Positions 1-11,340 of a stretch of DNA of 64,000 bases are shown one piece after another. The notes under the pieces are model-generated. The model searched no databases. It had not been told where the DNA came from and saw only the letters and a program-made list of their open reading frames with translations. The stretch is taken from NCBI RefSeq assembly GCF_026230105.1, contig NC_079483.1:10719312-10783311 (forward strand). Direction: 5' to 3'. This DNA comes from Diorhabda sublineata (lineage: Eukaryota > Arthropoda > Insecta > Coleoptera > Chrysomelidae). Position 1 is the first letter of the stretch. Every line of letters starts with the position of its first letter. A program made the position numbers and the translations under genes.

Positions 1-97
1 AACGCAAAAATCTACTTCGGAAAACACGCCATCGAAAGTAAATGTACTGAAGATCATCCCAGCCGAGGCTTACAACAACCACTGTATGGAAAATTGA
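1..97 (+). CDS. Possible C-terminal exon of an upstream gene (partial)
   Basis: Frame 2 reads without a stop from the window edge for 31 codons to TGA at 95-97, ending AEAYNNHCMEN. An AATAAA at 142-147 fits a poly(A) signal. The product is not recognised and the upstream part lies outside the window. A short open frame at an edge can arise by chance. Confidence 0.3.
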   Translation, partial: TQKSTSENTPSKVNVLKIIPAEAYNNHCMEN

Positions 98-141
98 ACT
101 AAGCGTTGGTATGCTCGAAAGGAGCCTATTTTGAAAGCGAT

Positions 142-147
142 AATAAA
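142..147 (+). promoter_or_regulatory. Candidate poly(A) signal AATAAA
   Basis: AATAAA lies 45 bases after the stop codon of the possible terminal exon at 1-97. In AT-rich DNA this hexamer is common, so the assignment depends on that exon being real. Confidence 0.25.
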
Positions 148-221
148 TACACGTAATAATTTTGTTACTTTGGCATTTCGGATCAAGTTTCATCACATAA
201 TTAATCGATCTAATTATTTAC

Positions 222-438
222 CTCTGGATACCGCATTTAACTTCTTAACTTTGACCCCACAATTTGTATCAGACGAATTTCTAGCTTTCCGGAACGCTCT
301 CTTCACCATAGGATGTATTTTAGGTTGCCGTTGGCAATGTTGAATCAGCTCTGATCTACTAATATTTTTGGGAAGATTAACATCGTCATCGAGAATGTCT
401 GCATTTAGGACCCTCGGTGCTGAAGTGAAGCTGCCCAT
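222..438 (-). CDS. Possible coding exon with MGSFTSAP start (partial gene)
   Basis: A minus-strand exon reads MGSFTSAPRVLNADILDD and on to a GTAAAT donor at 216-221. The ATG sits one base after a TTTTTTACAG acceptor-like site, so this may be the first coding exon after a 5' UTR intron. MGxxxS is an N-myristoylation consensus. The middle holds SRSELIQHCQRQ and the C-terminal half is basic. I do not recognise the family. Later exons would lie left of the window, and the gene would overlap the plus-strand tail at 1-97 on the other strand. Confidence 0.4.
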
Positions 439-755
439 TCTGTAAAAAATATTGCATCAATCAACGGATTGTGGTAAAATTACAGAAAATATCGAAAAGT
501 CTGACCAACTTTTTCCAGAAATCTCTAGGACACAGTTCGATGGTTACCAAATAAATAGATTTACCCACTATTTCTTTCATAGTTTCCATTACATTAAATT
601 ATAATTTTAGTATTGATTATAGAAAAACTTGTCTAATCGGGCGGAAACTATCTTTGTCGATAGAATACAAATAGCAATAACATGGTACCAGTCTTAACGT
701 TAAGGGTAAATATGTAGAAATATGAAACGGCCTTTCAATTACATACACATACATA
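439..755. other. Gene-free stretch
   Basis: AT-rich sequence between the MGSFTSAP exon and the Helitron. I see no coding or repeat structure. Confidence 0.5.
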
Positions 756-871
756 TCTTATATATATAAAAGAAAGTCGTGTTAGTTACTCCACTCAAGA
801 ACGGCTGAACCGATTTAGCTGAAAATTGGCAGGGAGGTAGTTTAGAGCCAGGAGAAGGACATAGGATACTT

Positions 872-955
872 TTTATCCCGTTCGACAGCATTCTCGTGTG
901 ACTTGACATGAGATTTATCCCGTTCGACAGCATTCCCGTGTGACTTGACATGAAA
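872..955 (+). repeat. 42-bp tandem duplication in the Helitron 5' region
   Basis: Two adjacent copies begin TTTATCCCGTTCGACAGCAT, at 872 and at 914. They differ at only a few bases. Confidence 0.85.
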
Positions 956-1199
956 CGTCAGTCACTATAAAACGTGGTATAACAAAAAAGAATCAGACTT
1001 GGAATAACAAAACGCAAATGACAGCTATGTAATTGACGTATAATGACAGATATGTAATGACGTATGGATGACAATTTGATATTTGCAAGAAATCAATAAT
1101 AAAACTATTTCTATTAAATAAATAATTAACAATTATAATGTAATGATAGTGCCATTGCCCATTCGTAAAAAGTGAAGTGAGAGATGTTTTGGAGGAGCA

Positions 1200-2065
1200 A
1201 TGATTTTACTGTCTGGCGATTTCCGCCAAATACTGCCAGTAATTCCAAGATCTACGGCTCTCGACGAAATAAACGCTTGCCTCAAATCGTCAAATCTATG
1301 GCGCTATGTGAAGAAACTGCAACTGACAACAAACATGAGAGTTACATTGCTTAATGATACCTCTGCTGAAGATTTCTCGGAGCAATTGTTGACTATCAGT
1401 AATGGTCAAGTACCTGTCGATGAATCGAGCGGATTAATATCATTTCCAAATAATTTCTGTAATTTTGTCTCATCAAAAGACGAATTTATCAACAATGTAT
1501 TTCCAGAAATTATTTCTAACTACAAAAATAATGAATGGTTGAGTGAGCGAGCAATTTTAGCGGCTAAGAATAAAGATGTAGATGACCTAAACCACATAAT
1601 TCAAAATAAGATCATTGGAACAATGCATTCATTCAAATCTATTGACTGCGTCACAAATGAAGATGAAGCCACCAACTATCCAATTGAATTTTTAAACTCT
1701 TTGGACGTGCCTGGCTTACCACCGCTCAATTTACGCCTAAAGGTTGGCTCCGTAGTAATTTACGCTACGATAATGATAGGAAAATTCAAAGGTGAAGAAA
1801 TTCTCATTCCGAGGATACCGATGATCCCAACCGATATGCCGTTTGAATTTAAAAGACTTCAATTTCCGATACGTCTTGCATTTGCCATGACCATCAACAA
1901 ATTGGCCAATTCTTAAAAGTTTGTGGTTTAAATCTAGAACATTCATGTTTTTCCCATGGTCAATTATACGTGGCATGTTCACGGGTCGGAAGACCATCTG
2001 CGTTGTTTGTTTTTGCGCCTGATAATAAAACAAAAAATGTCGTGTATCACAAGGTACTTAAATGA
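1200..2065 (+). pseudogene. Helitron Pif1-like helicase, C-terminal, frameshifted
   Basis: An open frame of 238 codons contains GDFRQILPVIPRST, LQLTTNMRV, SERAILAAKN and the Helitron-specific block IPRIPMIPTDMPFEFKRLQF ending LAFAMTINK. The usual AQGQS is damaged to LANS followed by a stop. In the next frame the protein continues at once as LKVCGLNLEHSCFSHGQLY, then ACSRVGRPSALFVFAPDN, to a stop at 2063-2065, so a single indel broke the gene. An internal stretch after LKVGSVV, normally including the conserved NGTRL block, is also missing. The ATPase N-terminal motifs lie outside the retained part. Confidence 0.85.
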
Positions 2066-2176
2066 AGAGGAACCTATGTACTAAAATACAGAAATAATTA
2101 TGAATGATTAATGTAGGTATTTAATTTTTTTTTTATTTTTTCCAATTAAAAAAAACTGCTTATTTATTGCCATTAA

Positions 2177-2205
2177 GGCGGAACAAAGTTCGCCGGGTCA
2201 GCTAG
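2177..2205 (+). repeat. Helitron 3' terminal hairpin and CTAG end
   Basis: GGCGGAAC-AAA-GTTCGCC forms a stem with one bulged G. It is followed by GGGTCAG and the terminal CTAG at 2202-2205. This hairpin is the rolling-circle termination signal of the family. Confidence 0.75.
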
Positions 2206-2209
2206 TATA

Positions 2210-2700
2210 TATATATAAAAGGCTATACATCCTATTTAGAATTTGCAGTCGCTCAAATTGAGCTCTTTTGATCCTGTATTTTTGTGGGTTGTCAGCCCAC
2301 ATTTTATCACTACTTAATTATGCTTTTGAAGCATCGACTATTCTTTTCCATTTCTTTCTTTCTGTCCTGTATCTGTTTGTTCGACGTACTCCTAGACTTT
2401 GCATATCTTGTACAACAATTTGATTCTGTAATTTTTCTTGTACCCTACCGTTCTCCCATTCACTAGATCCTCATTTTCTAATTTATTCTTAATGTTCATA
2501 AGTATTAATATAGTCATTATTTCCAACTTTCACTGGTCCATGGATTCTCTCATATATTCTTAGTTGTTCTTTATCCATACTTGTTAGTCTCGGAGTTTCA
2601 GCGACGTATGTAACTACTGGTTTTATTGCAATCTTGTAGACTCTTAATTTGATTGCTCGGCTTATTCTCTTGCTCTGCATTATGTTTTGATACAAATATG
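2210..2700 (-). pseudogene. Non-LTR retrotransposon C-terminal remnant
   Basis: The minus strand reads SRAIKLRVYKIAIKPVVTY then VAETPRLT, which matches the post-RT region of many LINEs (KLRIYKTLIRPVVTYGAETW). Broken frames downstream include TDTGQKERNGKE, similar to the DRxRW tail. Stops and frameshifts make it dead. The clade is not resolved. Confidence 0.6.
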
Positions 2701-5483
2701 TCGTGATCTGAATGTTCAGAAACTCACCTGTTCGGAAACTGTTAAGTTAATTAGCTCGTAGTCATATGATACGATCCTTTCTACCTTGAGAGACATCGGA
2801 AAGACCCTGACAGAATAATGATTGATTTTATATTAAAATCGCACATGCTTGGCTTAATTTTTATTTGTACTATAAGAATAATGCTATTGAATAATTTGCA
2901 TCCCCCAAAAAAGCTAATAAACAAAACGTAATGTCGGAAAACTCATACTTCTAAGGAAAGCTTTGGAATATATCAAGCAGTAAATACCTTTATTCTAATT
3001 TTCCATTTGCAGCCCTTTAAAAACGAAAAAAAAAAATGATTTTGTGCGGATCAGATGCTTCAATGATTGATTAAATTTAAACAAAAATAATACATAATTC
3101 TGTTTGTTCCCATATGTACTACCCATAAATTATCCTTAACTAATTTGCACCCTTCCTAAAAAATTATAATCCTTACAGATAAAAATTGTAATGAAAAAAT
3201 GGCTATTTTATTCTTTATATAATCACTTCAATCTGTGATGAAATTGTAAATAAATAATTAATTAAATACCTAGTTTTAGCAGTCTCATTGAAAACTCAAG
3301 AAGAAATGAAGTATCGGGTCTTAATTTGTCTTTAAATGGCTTAGTTACTCAGGTTTGCGATTTTATACTTTTTTTCATTTCAGTATTAAAATTTAGTGAA
3401 AAATACGCGTCAATAACAATCATTAAACGTCTAGAATCTATTATACAACTAGATAAATATCAGGGAAGAATTAACGCAAAAAAAAGTAATAAAAATCGAA
3501 AGTTCTTGTAGATCACGTTCTGTATGAGAATACGCAATCAACTGATAAGTGATCTAGCTCAATCCGGGTTTGGTCGTTGAAAAGTTTCGGGGCCATTGCA
3601 TACACACTATTTTTCGTGCAACCGTTAAAATTATTAAATTAGATAATTGTAAATAAATATATTATTGCTCTAAAATCAACAGCAGCTCAATTTATTTAAC
3701 AATGTCACCGTGTGTTATGGAAATGATATTTTTCAATTTATATAAAATAAACTCGTGGCCATAAATAACGCACCACCCTTTATTTCAATATCAAAACCTA
3801 AAATGTTAATCTTTTGGTTTTTCTTATACATTACAAAATGTATTTTAAATGTTTTCTTATCGGCAAATAACTGTTTTTATACTAGCTTCGAGCACTTAAA
3901 ATTACTTGAGTTATTTTTAAATTTCCCGCAAAATTAGCATGAATATGAGCCTTAGATCAAATCTTTGATTATAGAAATCTTTTTTCTTAATACGAACGAA
4001 CTTTGTCGTCAAATTTTTATACAGAGTGGCAGATCTATCGAATATATAATCTTTTGTCCATCCTAAGATAATTCAGTATCGATAATATAATTTGAAGCAT
4101 CAGAAATATTTTGATTAAGACCGAGTGTCGAAACGTCAATATAATATACTTTTAAACGAAATTTCAATTGATAGAGACCTTAAATCGAGATAATTTATCA
4201 ACAAAACCATAAAAAAGAGGTCAAAGAAGTAAGAAATTGAGGAAATTAAATCTTATATTGATTACTTCGTTATCAATAAATTCAAATTTTTTCGAGGTTT
4301 AGGCTCATAGAATTGGCAATATAACTTTCCGAGATTTTCATACTCATCAATGTAGGCCATTGCATCTTCTAGAAAATTAGGTTTTTTTAAATGCATATTA
4401 CTGTTAATGATGCCTGAACATCTTGCTATAAAAGTGTTCATTAGAGTTTTCACACAGTCATTTATTTAAAATTTTTAATCAATTTCACTTAAGCTAAAAT
4501 CATTTTTATAAAATTCTTTGTATCGGTTTTTTCTGATTCAAATTTAAATACGACAACACGAACTAACAATGCAGTAAAATTGAATTCCAAGAAATATTCG
4601 AGTCGCATAGACATAAACAATTCAAAGTACATTTAAAGAAAATATTACATATTAACATCAACAATTTTCTAGAAAAATGATGAAATCATCTTTTTTTTTC
4701 TCAAGGAATTGACGTGAATATGTAATAAATAATTTATGAAAAATATTATCTCGTCCGTTTGTTTCTTAGTCAAAATAATCTTTGACGTTTTATACTGGTA
4801 GATCAAAGGTCAGTACAGTTGTTTTTCCAAACAGTAAGAAAAAAAGTAAATATTTCCAGCAAATTAGTATAACAAATAAACTGAAATAACCAACTGAATA
4901 ACATAATCTAACAATATTCTCTGCAGTGAAGGGCATAGTTTGAGGTCATAGCTATAAATTAATCAGCTAAAGCCTCGCAAACATGATGACATCGTTTAAG
5001 TTGATATTGACATAATCCCTTATTAATCGCTAGACGGCTCCTTTCCTGTAAAACCAAGAGAAAATATCCCCTGCTTGTACGGCATATTAAGATCTCTCAG
5101 AACATGATCTTGCTTTCTTCGACAACTCCCTCTTCGCCATTACGTGAAACCTGTTCAAACCAATTCACCAGCCAAATGGCTAACGATAAGGAATAATACA
5201 GTCGCAGCTATTTCTGCATTTACTTTAATACAAAAAAATCCATCACACTCGACAAAAAGCTGTTTGATTCGTTGACCCACTTTTCGTATATCCCTCACGC
5301 GATGGTATGCGGACAGGTACACAATGAAGCGATACCACATCAAATTAAACCCCTCGTAAAAACTGCACAATCACAATCCTAGCCTTGCAGAGGAAGATAT
5401 TTCCTATATCAGAATAATTCCAGAAATTAACCAACTCCCTTATGAAATTTATCCTAATTACTAAATAAAATCATCCGGATGAG
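2701..5483. other. Gene-free AT-rich stretch
   Basis: No convincing gene. A 63-codon minus-strand ORF at 4262-4453 contains LKKPNFLEDAMAYIDEYENL, which vaguely recalls LTR-retroelement Gag (xxPxTLEEAxxxxxxxE), but nothing around it supports this. Confidence 0.4.
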
Positions 5484-5821
5484 GCTCTTTCTCTGTCTCT
5501 TTGTCTGTCTCTTTGAATGTCTCTTTGTCTGTCTCTTTGTCTGTCTCTTTTTCTGTCTCTTTCTCTGTCTCTTTCTCTGTCTCTTTCTCGGTCTCTTTCT
5601 CTGTCTCTTTCTCTATCTCTGTCTCTTTCTCTGTCTCTTTCTCTGTCTCTTTCTCTGTCTCTTTCTCTGTCTCTTTCTCTGTCTCTTTCTCTGTCTCTTT
5701 CTCTGTCTCTTTCTCTGTCTCTTTCTCTGTCTCTTTCTCTGTCTCTTTCTCTGTCTCTTTCTCTGTCTCTTTCTCTGTCTCTTTCTCTATTTCTCTCTTC
5801 TTTCACTCTCTTTCTCTCTCT
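5484..5821. repeat. CT-rich 12-bp microsatellite
   Basis: About 300 bases of a nearly pure 12-bp unit, CTCTTTCTCTGT, with variant units at both edges. The long open frames it produces on both strands (RERD-type or SLSL-type repeats) are by-products of a repeat whose unit length is a multiple of 3. Confidence 0.95.
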
Positions 5822-6099
5822 TGAATACGAGAGCGCTTTGACATGACTTATTCATTAATCTGAGCTGGCTTTCCTCCGTCATATATTTGAGGTTAGATCA
5901 GAACTTAATAGGAAGAAGTGAAATCAGGCAATAAATCATTCCATTGGATGTAGCAGTTTCAGCATAATAATAAACTTTTGTTGGTTTCTTTTTACGTAAA
6001 AAATGATTTTATTTAAAACACGAAACTCTTTTTTTCCTCCATATTTATAGAATGTGTTGAACAATTTCTTTACATGAAGATTAAGACCAATAATTATAT

Positions 6100-6226
6100 G
6101 TGGGTGGGGCGGGCAGTGGGAGTTTCCCTCCCATGGAGAAAAACTCTCATTCGAACATTTGTCAGATTGTAATTTACCTCATATTTTGAAGGAAAAACTA
6201 GGTCAGCTGACCATGACATGGTGGAT
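6100..6226 (+). repeat. Left inverted-repeat arm
   Basis: Pairs with 6887-6986. Shared blocks are GTGGGTGGGGCGGGCAG (one mismatch), ATATTTTGAAGGAAAAA (identical) and CATGGTGG. An extra stretch of about 27 bases is present in this arm only. Confidence 0.65.
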
Positions 6227-6315
6227 TATACGTCAGCTGGATGCTTCAATGTGAAAAAACTTTATAATTTCAATGATTTTCTCTCACCCCCACTACTCCA
6301 ACACTCACAATAACA

Positions 6316-6360
6316 CTAACTGACGCGCGTTTCGATAACCAAGTTATCGTCTTCAGAGAC
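6316..6360 (-). ncRNA. Hammerhead ribozyme motif, copy A
   Basis: On the minus strand the order is GTCT, CTGAAGA, stem II CGATAAC-TTG-GTTATCG (7 bp), AAAC, GCGC, then the cleavage triplet GTC. The core CUGANGA...GAAA...GUC is complete. Stem I is weakened because AGTT replaces AGAC after the cleavage site. A one- or two-pair stem III is typical of the small hammerheads in Penelope-like elements and retrozymes. Confidence 0.65.
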
Positions 6361-6454
6361 CTTTGGTCTTCAGTTATTATCTCCAGAGACTTTCAGTCTT
6401 CAGTTATCGACTTCAGATAACAAACTGTTTCTACTACCACTACACTCACAACGA

Positions 6455-6501
6455 CACTGTCTGACGCGCGATTCGATAACTAATTTATCGTCTTCAGAGA
6501 C
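6455..6501 (-). ncRNA. Hammerhead motif, copy B (core mutation)
   Basis: Same order as copy A with a restored GTCT/AGAC stem I and a 6-bp stem II. GAAA is changed to GAAT, which alters an invariant core position, so self-cleavage is doubtful. It lies 141 bp from copy A and 111 bp from copy C. Confidence 0.6.
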
Positions 6502-6565
6502 TTTCAGTCTTCAGTTATCGTCTTCAGAGAACAAACTGTTTCTACTACCACTACACTCACAATGA

Positions 6566-6612
6566 CATTGTCTGACGCGCGATTCAATAACCAAATTATC
6601 GTCTTCAGAGAT
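6566..6612 (-). ncRNA. Hammerhead motif, copy C (core mutation)
   Basis: CTGAAGA, stem II CGATAAT-TTG-GTTATTG (kept by wobble pairs), then GAAT instead of GAAA, GCGC and GTC. It shares the GAAT change with copy B, so one duplicated from the other. Probably inactive. Confidence 0.55.
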
Positions 6613-6886
6613 TGAAGATAAACTAAAACCTAATGACTTGACTTACCTGTTTTATACAAAATTTGCCGACCAATAAACCTTCTCCCGCAAAAATTAATTC
6701 CAGCGGGAAAACCTCCTTGACGGGAATCTTCACATTTACTCTTTGACTGCTAACTATCTCGTACATTGTAAGGTGTACTGAATCTTATCAGCTGACGAAT
6801 TTCCACTGAGATACAACAAGCTGACTTTAATTTTCATTCATAGCAGCATATGAACAATGACCAGGCAAATTTTCAGTTGAGATGAA

Positions 6887-6986
6887 ATCCACCACCATGT
6901 TATTGTCACCTGACTTTGTTTTTCCTTCAAAATATTAGGTAAACAAATTTTCAAATAGGTGCGAGGCTGCTGCCTGCCCCACCCAC
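6887..6986 (-). repeat. Right inverted-repeat arm
   Basis: Reverse complement of the left arm with scattered mismatches. The identical 17-base core is at about 6919-6935. Confidence 0.65.
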
Positions 6987-8484
6987 GGAGTTGCAGCTGC
7001 CGGTCGCGATAATTCATAGTATAAGTTTCTACTGAATTTTACGAAGTTTCGCCTCGAATAATTGACCAAATTGACCAAATTTGTACCTGGCTCCTAGACT
7101 ATATCGTAATTCACATATTTCTCTAGCTACCTGTATTTAAATTTAAAAACTTTGTTCTAGTAGGGGTCAGGTTATATAATATATTCAAACACACTTTTAT
7201 TGGAAGTTTATAAAAATGTGATTAGAGAATTTTCAACATTATTGGCTTCCTGACTATAAACTCGGAGAGAATGAATCATCCGATCAATCTATTTCTAGCC
7301 GTAGAATGGACTTCGAATACAACCTTTTGATAGTGAACAGTAACGTTTGTATTTTTTATAAACACGTGTTGCAAAACGCCAATGAAATTATTATTTTAAA
7401 TATTACAAAAACTAAACATTTTATTACATCATTTAATGTCCCACTATTCTATCAATCCATTATATCTTAACAAATAATCTACAAGCTTTCTCCCATAAAA
7501 TTACTGTGACGTATCATTGCATATTTTTGAATACGGGGGTTGTCTGGTAAGTTTCCGACAACGATCTGAAGATTTCTGTACTCATAATATACATTTCCCA
7601 GGCCACATTTAAGCAAAATGAGTAGGATATTTTTAACTTTGGATGAAATATAGCTCCACCACTACATTCCTGGAACGAACGTACAGGCAAGATTGCAGAA
7701 GTAAAAACGGTTTTTTTTTTCCTGATCGAAAAAGTGACTACCGTTTTTTTTTTTGGAAATTCACGGAACTGTGTTCATCAACTATCTTCAAAAGATAAAT
7801 CATTCGAAAGGAATAAAGCGCTTCAAGACAACTTCGGTGATCACCATGGCTAAAATTCAGGAATTGCACTTTTTCCTGTTTTAGCCTTCACTTGCAGGGG
7901 ACAGATTTTTATCAATCGAGGATGTTACCGCCTTAAAAGAAGATTATGTTGAAAAATGAAAAAAAATCAATCGTCGTACATTGCCTTTTCAGATAGTTCC
8001 CGAATTGCTTGCGATCGCCGAAAATTATTCATCTATACTATTTTTCGCTTTTAAACGGATTCATTTGAAAGTTAAGAGAAACTTCTTTTCAACTCTACCA
8101 TCCATATGGCACTAACTAAATTATTTTATAAAGCCTTATAGGATGACAATAACTATACATTACTTATATATTTTTTCATCTTTTTATTTCTTAAATCTTT
8201 TCATATATTTTTCTTGATAAATCGTCGGGATTGACGTTTTACGTTTTGACCTATTTTACGAGGGATGTCAAATTAATTACCTGACCTACGGTTTCCCAAC
8301 TGTTGTTTTAAATTAACTAATAAATTTGGATAAAAAGTCTCACAGGGCATGACAGTGAAATTTTTAATAATAAATACCCCACGTCGCCGTCTACAGGTAT
8401 CAAAAATGGGAAAAAGTTTCGTGAAACTGGACATTGAAAAAAAGAGTTAATACTTTCCCATCAATGCGATTATAGTCATAGTCT
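6987..8484. other. Gene-free, with faint transposon traces
   Basis: No gene. The string TTGTCTGGTAAGTTTCCGAC near 7540 and a broken frame near 7895-7960 (GDRFLSIEDVTALKEDYVEK) recall mariner ends and a mariner C-terminus. The relic is too decayed to assign. Confidence 0.3.
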
Positions 8485-8566
8485 CCTAACCTAACTTAAC
8501 CTAACCTAACCTAACCTAACCTAACCTAACCTAAACTAACCTAACCTACCCTAACCTAATCTAACC
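8485..8566. repeat. Interstitial (CCTAA)n telomere-type repeat
   Basis: About 16 units of CCTAA, the complement of the insect telomere unit TTAGG. The tract includes a few variants (CTTAA, CTAAA, CTACC). Confidence 0.85.
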
Positions 8567-8759
8567 ATTTTTAAATTAAAAGGCTTTTTGTGGAAAATTT
8601 GAAATACGTAATTTTTCAATTGTTTTGAACCTAATACCAAAAATGCATTCATTCTTCAATTCAGTTCATCAATTTCAGTTAAATAGTTGATATAATATTG
8701 CACACTCATTTTGGAAAATCTTAGATGTTTCTGATAGTTTTTCGTTTTGTCTTGATGAT

Positions 8760-9570
8760 AATAATTATTCAAAAGTTCGTATGTTTGTCCATCTCTAGGA
8801 CTCACTTCGGCAGATCAAATTTTCTTGTGCACTCGTCGAACAATCTTTCGGATTGACACAGGTACTGAAAAAAATATTGAAAACCCAGGTAGAAATGTTC
8901 AACTTGAAAACTTAGAAAGTTCAGTTGGTTCAGAAGTTAAATATAGATGATCCTGTAGTTCATAATCAAAACAGTTTTTTCTGATAAAGCGACTTTTCAT
9001 TTAAACGGAACGGTTAACAAACAGAACTGTAGATATTGGAGCAGAGAAAATCTTCACTTGATGTGTGAGGCTCACATTCAATATTCGAAAAAAGTGAACG
9101 TTTATGCTGGTATCATTACCAATAAAATTATTGTCCTTAATTTTTTGAGAGCACAGTTAACGATGAGGTTTACACTAACTTCTTAGTACCTACATTACAA
9201 AGATTTTTTCCTGATGATAATCATCCAAATGAGATAGATCGATCTATTTACTACCAACTAGACGGAGCTCCACCTTCAGTTTGGAATTATTTAAAACAAG
9301 TTTATTCCATTAGGTTGTTTGGAAGACGTGGTTCAATCGAATGGCCGGCTATATCCCCCGATTTGACTCCTCTCGATTGATTCTTATGGGGTAATTTAAA
9401 ATCTGAAGTAAATTTGAAAAGACTAGAGAATATTGCTGATTTAAAAATCAGGATAACGGAAGAAATTAACAAATTAACCCCTGAGGTCATACAAAATGTA
9501 CGAGAATTCCTAAATAGCCTCGGTTATTGTCAAAAAGTGAATGGTGGTCATTTTGATCATTCCATTTAAT
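8760..9570 (+). pseudogene. Decayed transposase related to the intact mariner-like family
   Basis: Broken frames contain YYQLDGAPP (second catalytic D), FGRRGSIEWPAISPDLTPLD (third D), FLWGNLKSEV and GYCQKVNGGHFDH. These are the landmarks of the HTH-DDE transposase group that also contains the intact 1321-bp elements here. There is a stop after LTPLD and several frameshifts upstream. Confidence 0.75.
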
Positions 9571-11340
9571 TAAATAATTATAAAGTACATCTAAAAATAC
9601 ATTCTAAATATTATACGACATCATTTGTTTTGTGATAGAGATATTATCAAAATTTTCAATCTTAAAAATTAATTTTCTCAGTTATGAATACTCCAAATTT
9701 AAAAAACTCTATATTGTTAAACAGAGGACTAAAATCCCTTTCCACACTACCCCCTTTCTTATTTAAAAGTTTCGCATCCTAATCATTGTTAGAGCTTTTT
9801 AACATTTTTGGGTTTGGTTAGATTTTTTAGGCAGACTGAGTTCACATGTACAAAAATTGCATCCTAAATTTCTCTGGTAGAATTTACCACATCAAAATGT
9901 AACTTATTAGGTTAAGGCTATAACTCTTTTTTGATGAAAAAGGCTGTTTTACAGAATATTAAGACTGCTAATATTAGTTAAGTAGAACCGAAGTTATGGA
10001 TTTTTTGATTATAAGAAAATATAGAAAAAATATAGAAAATATAGAAAATCTGATGTATGTTCAAGAGTCATTTTCATTCGAACATCTATATTTGAAGATA
10101 ATTAAAAATAATAAAAACGAAGCGAAATATTTGTGCCCGTAATATCGTCTACAATATTGTATAAAATTTATTTTTCTAAAACAAAAAAATCACGCACCGA
10201 ATTATACATTATCAAAATATATAGTTTGCACTTTGATTCTACAACCAGTTTTACAAATAATAAAAATATTCATATGATATGAAACTTACTTCAATTTCAC
10301 ACGTATAATCCATTTTTTGACCGCATCCACACAAACGTTATCTGTATCATAATTATAATCTTCAACGTTGTCAGCGTTTTTTCCATAAGGAAACCCGTTG
10401 ATCATTATCAATTACAATTTAGAATCACACTAAGTTTTATTACAAAACTATTCATATCAATATTGCTTTAATGCAAGGCAAGATCAATGTGGAATCTATT
10501 TTTAAATTCACTGTTTATCGATGTAATAATCATAGACGGTACCGAATGGTATTAAAAAGGTAAAATCTATATGCCGAGAAAGTCTATCATAAGAAAATAA
10601 GATAATTGGTAAAAATTTGTTTTAATAATTTTATTATTATTTTAAATATCAAAAATACGCTAAACCTAAAAAAATATTAACATTGTTAGCGTGTAAAAAG
10701 GGTGGAGTTCCTAAAAGATAAACCGCCTTATTTCGCCGAATTTTTTGCCAGAATTTGTCTTTTATTATAACTAGTTATAACTATTTTACTAAATATATCC
10801 GAAAATATTGATTTTAGTAAAAAAATCCAACAAAAAATGAAGGTCATAAGAAATAAGAAGCTATACAAAAAATGTTATATAATTTTTTTATTCTTTTTAC
10901 TGTTATGTCGTAAAATATATCGACGTATATGGCTATATTTTTTTACTTCCCATAAAATTTGGTGAACATCTAACAAACCGTCAGTCCACGTGGACTTATC
11001 ATCTCCACTGTTTACCAATACAAACATCGAATTGTGAACATAAATGCATTTCTATTGGCCGAAGCTGTCGGACGGCGTATGTACACAATTTCTTCGAAAT
11101 ATTCCTGCCAAACAACAGTGGCGTCACTTGTTGCGATCAATTTAATTCATGAATTTCGTATGGGCGAATGAAGACAAAGAAATTGCACAGTGTAGTGAAA
11201 ATAAAGACAGGTATGAATTTAATAATAAAGATTTAGATGTACAAATACAGCAAGTTATTTTAAATATATTCGAAAGTTAAAAAATGGAAATATTTAGCAA
11301 TCTGATGATGCAATCATAATAAGAATTGTTGAATTAACTA
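9571..11340. other. Gene-free AT-rich stretch
   Basis: Apart from the small candidate exon at 10290-10405, I see no coding, RNA or repeat signal. Confidence 0.4.
10290..10405 (-). CDS. Candidate first coding exon (very uncertain)
   Basis: ATG at 10405 opens MINGFPYGKNADNVEDYNYD and runs through VCVDAVKKWIIRVKLK to a consensus donor GTAAGT at 10284-10289. No second exon could be found, so it may be chance. Confidence 0.2.

Larger units (their letters stand above)
756..2205 (+). mobile_element. Helitron, internally deleted, about 1.45 kb
   Basis: The left end starts with TC (TCTTATATATATAAAAG) preceded by A. The right end is a short hairpin followed by CTAG and then T. These are the classic Helitron termini inserted between A and T. 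Inside is the C-terminal part of a Pif1-type helicase, while the Rep/HUH domain and most of the helicase are missing. The element is probably a non-autonomous deletion derivative. Confidence 0.8.
6100..6986. mobile_element. Inverted-repeat (foldback-like) element carrying a hammerhead array
   Basis: GTGGGTGGGGC at 6100 is matched in inverse by CCCACCCAC ending at 6986. The inner parts of the two arms align over about 50 further bases around ATATTTTGAAGGAAAAA. The 0.9-kb unit has no coding capacity. Its centre holds three directly repeated hammerhead-like units on the minus strand. No clear target-site duplication is visible, so the true ends may be slightly different. Confidence 0.55.

Noticed and set aside
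1737..2033. 98-codon minus-strand ORF
   Set aside because: Antisense shadow of the Helitron helicase.
5471..5846. Long open frames of over 100 codons on both strands
   Set aside because: They are translations of a 12-bp CT-rich microsatellite, open in several frames at once. Not genes.
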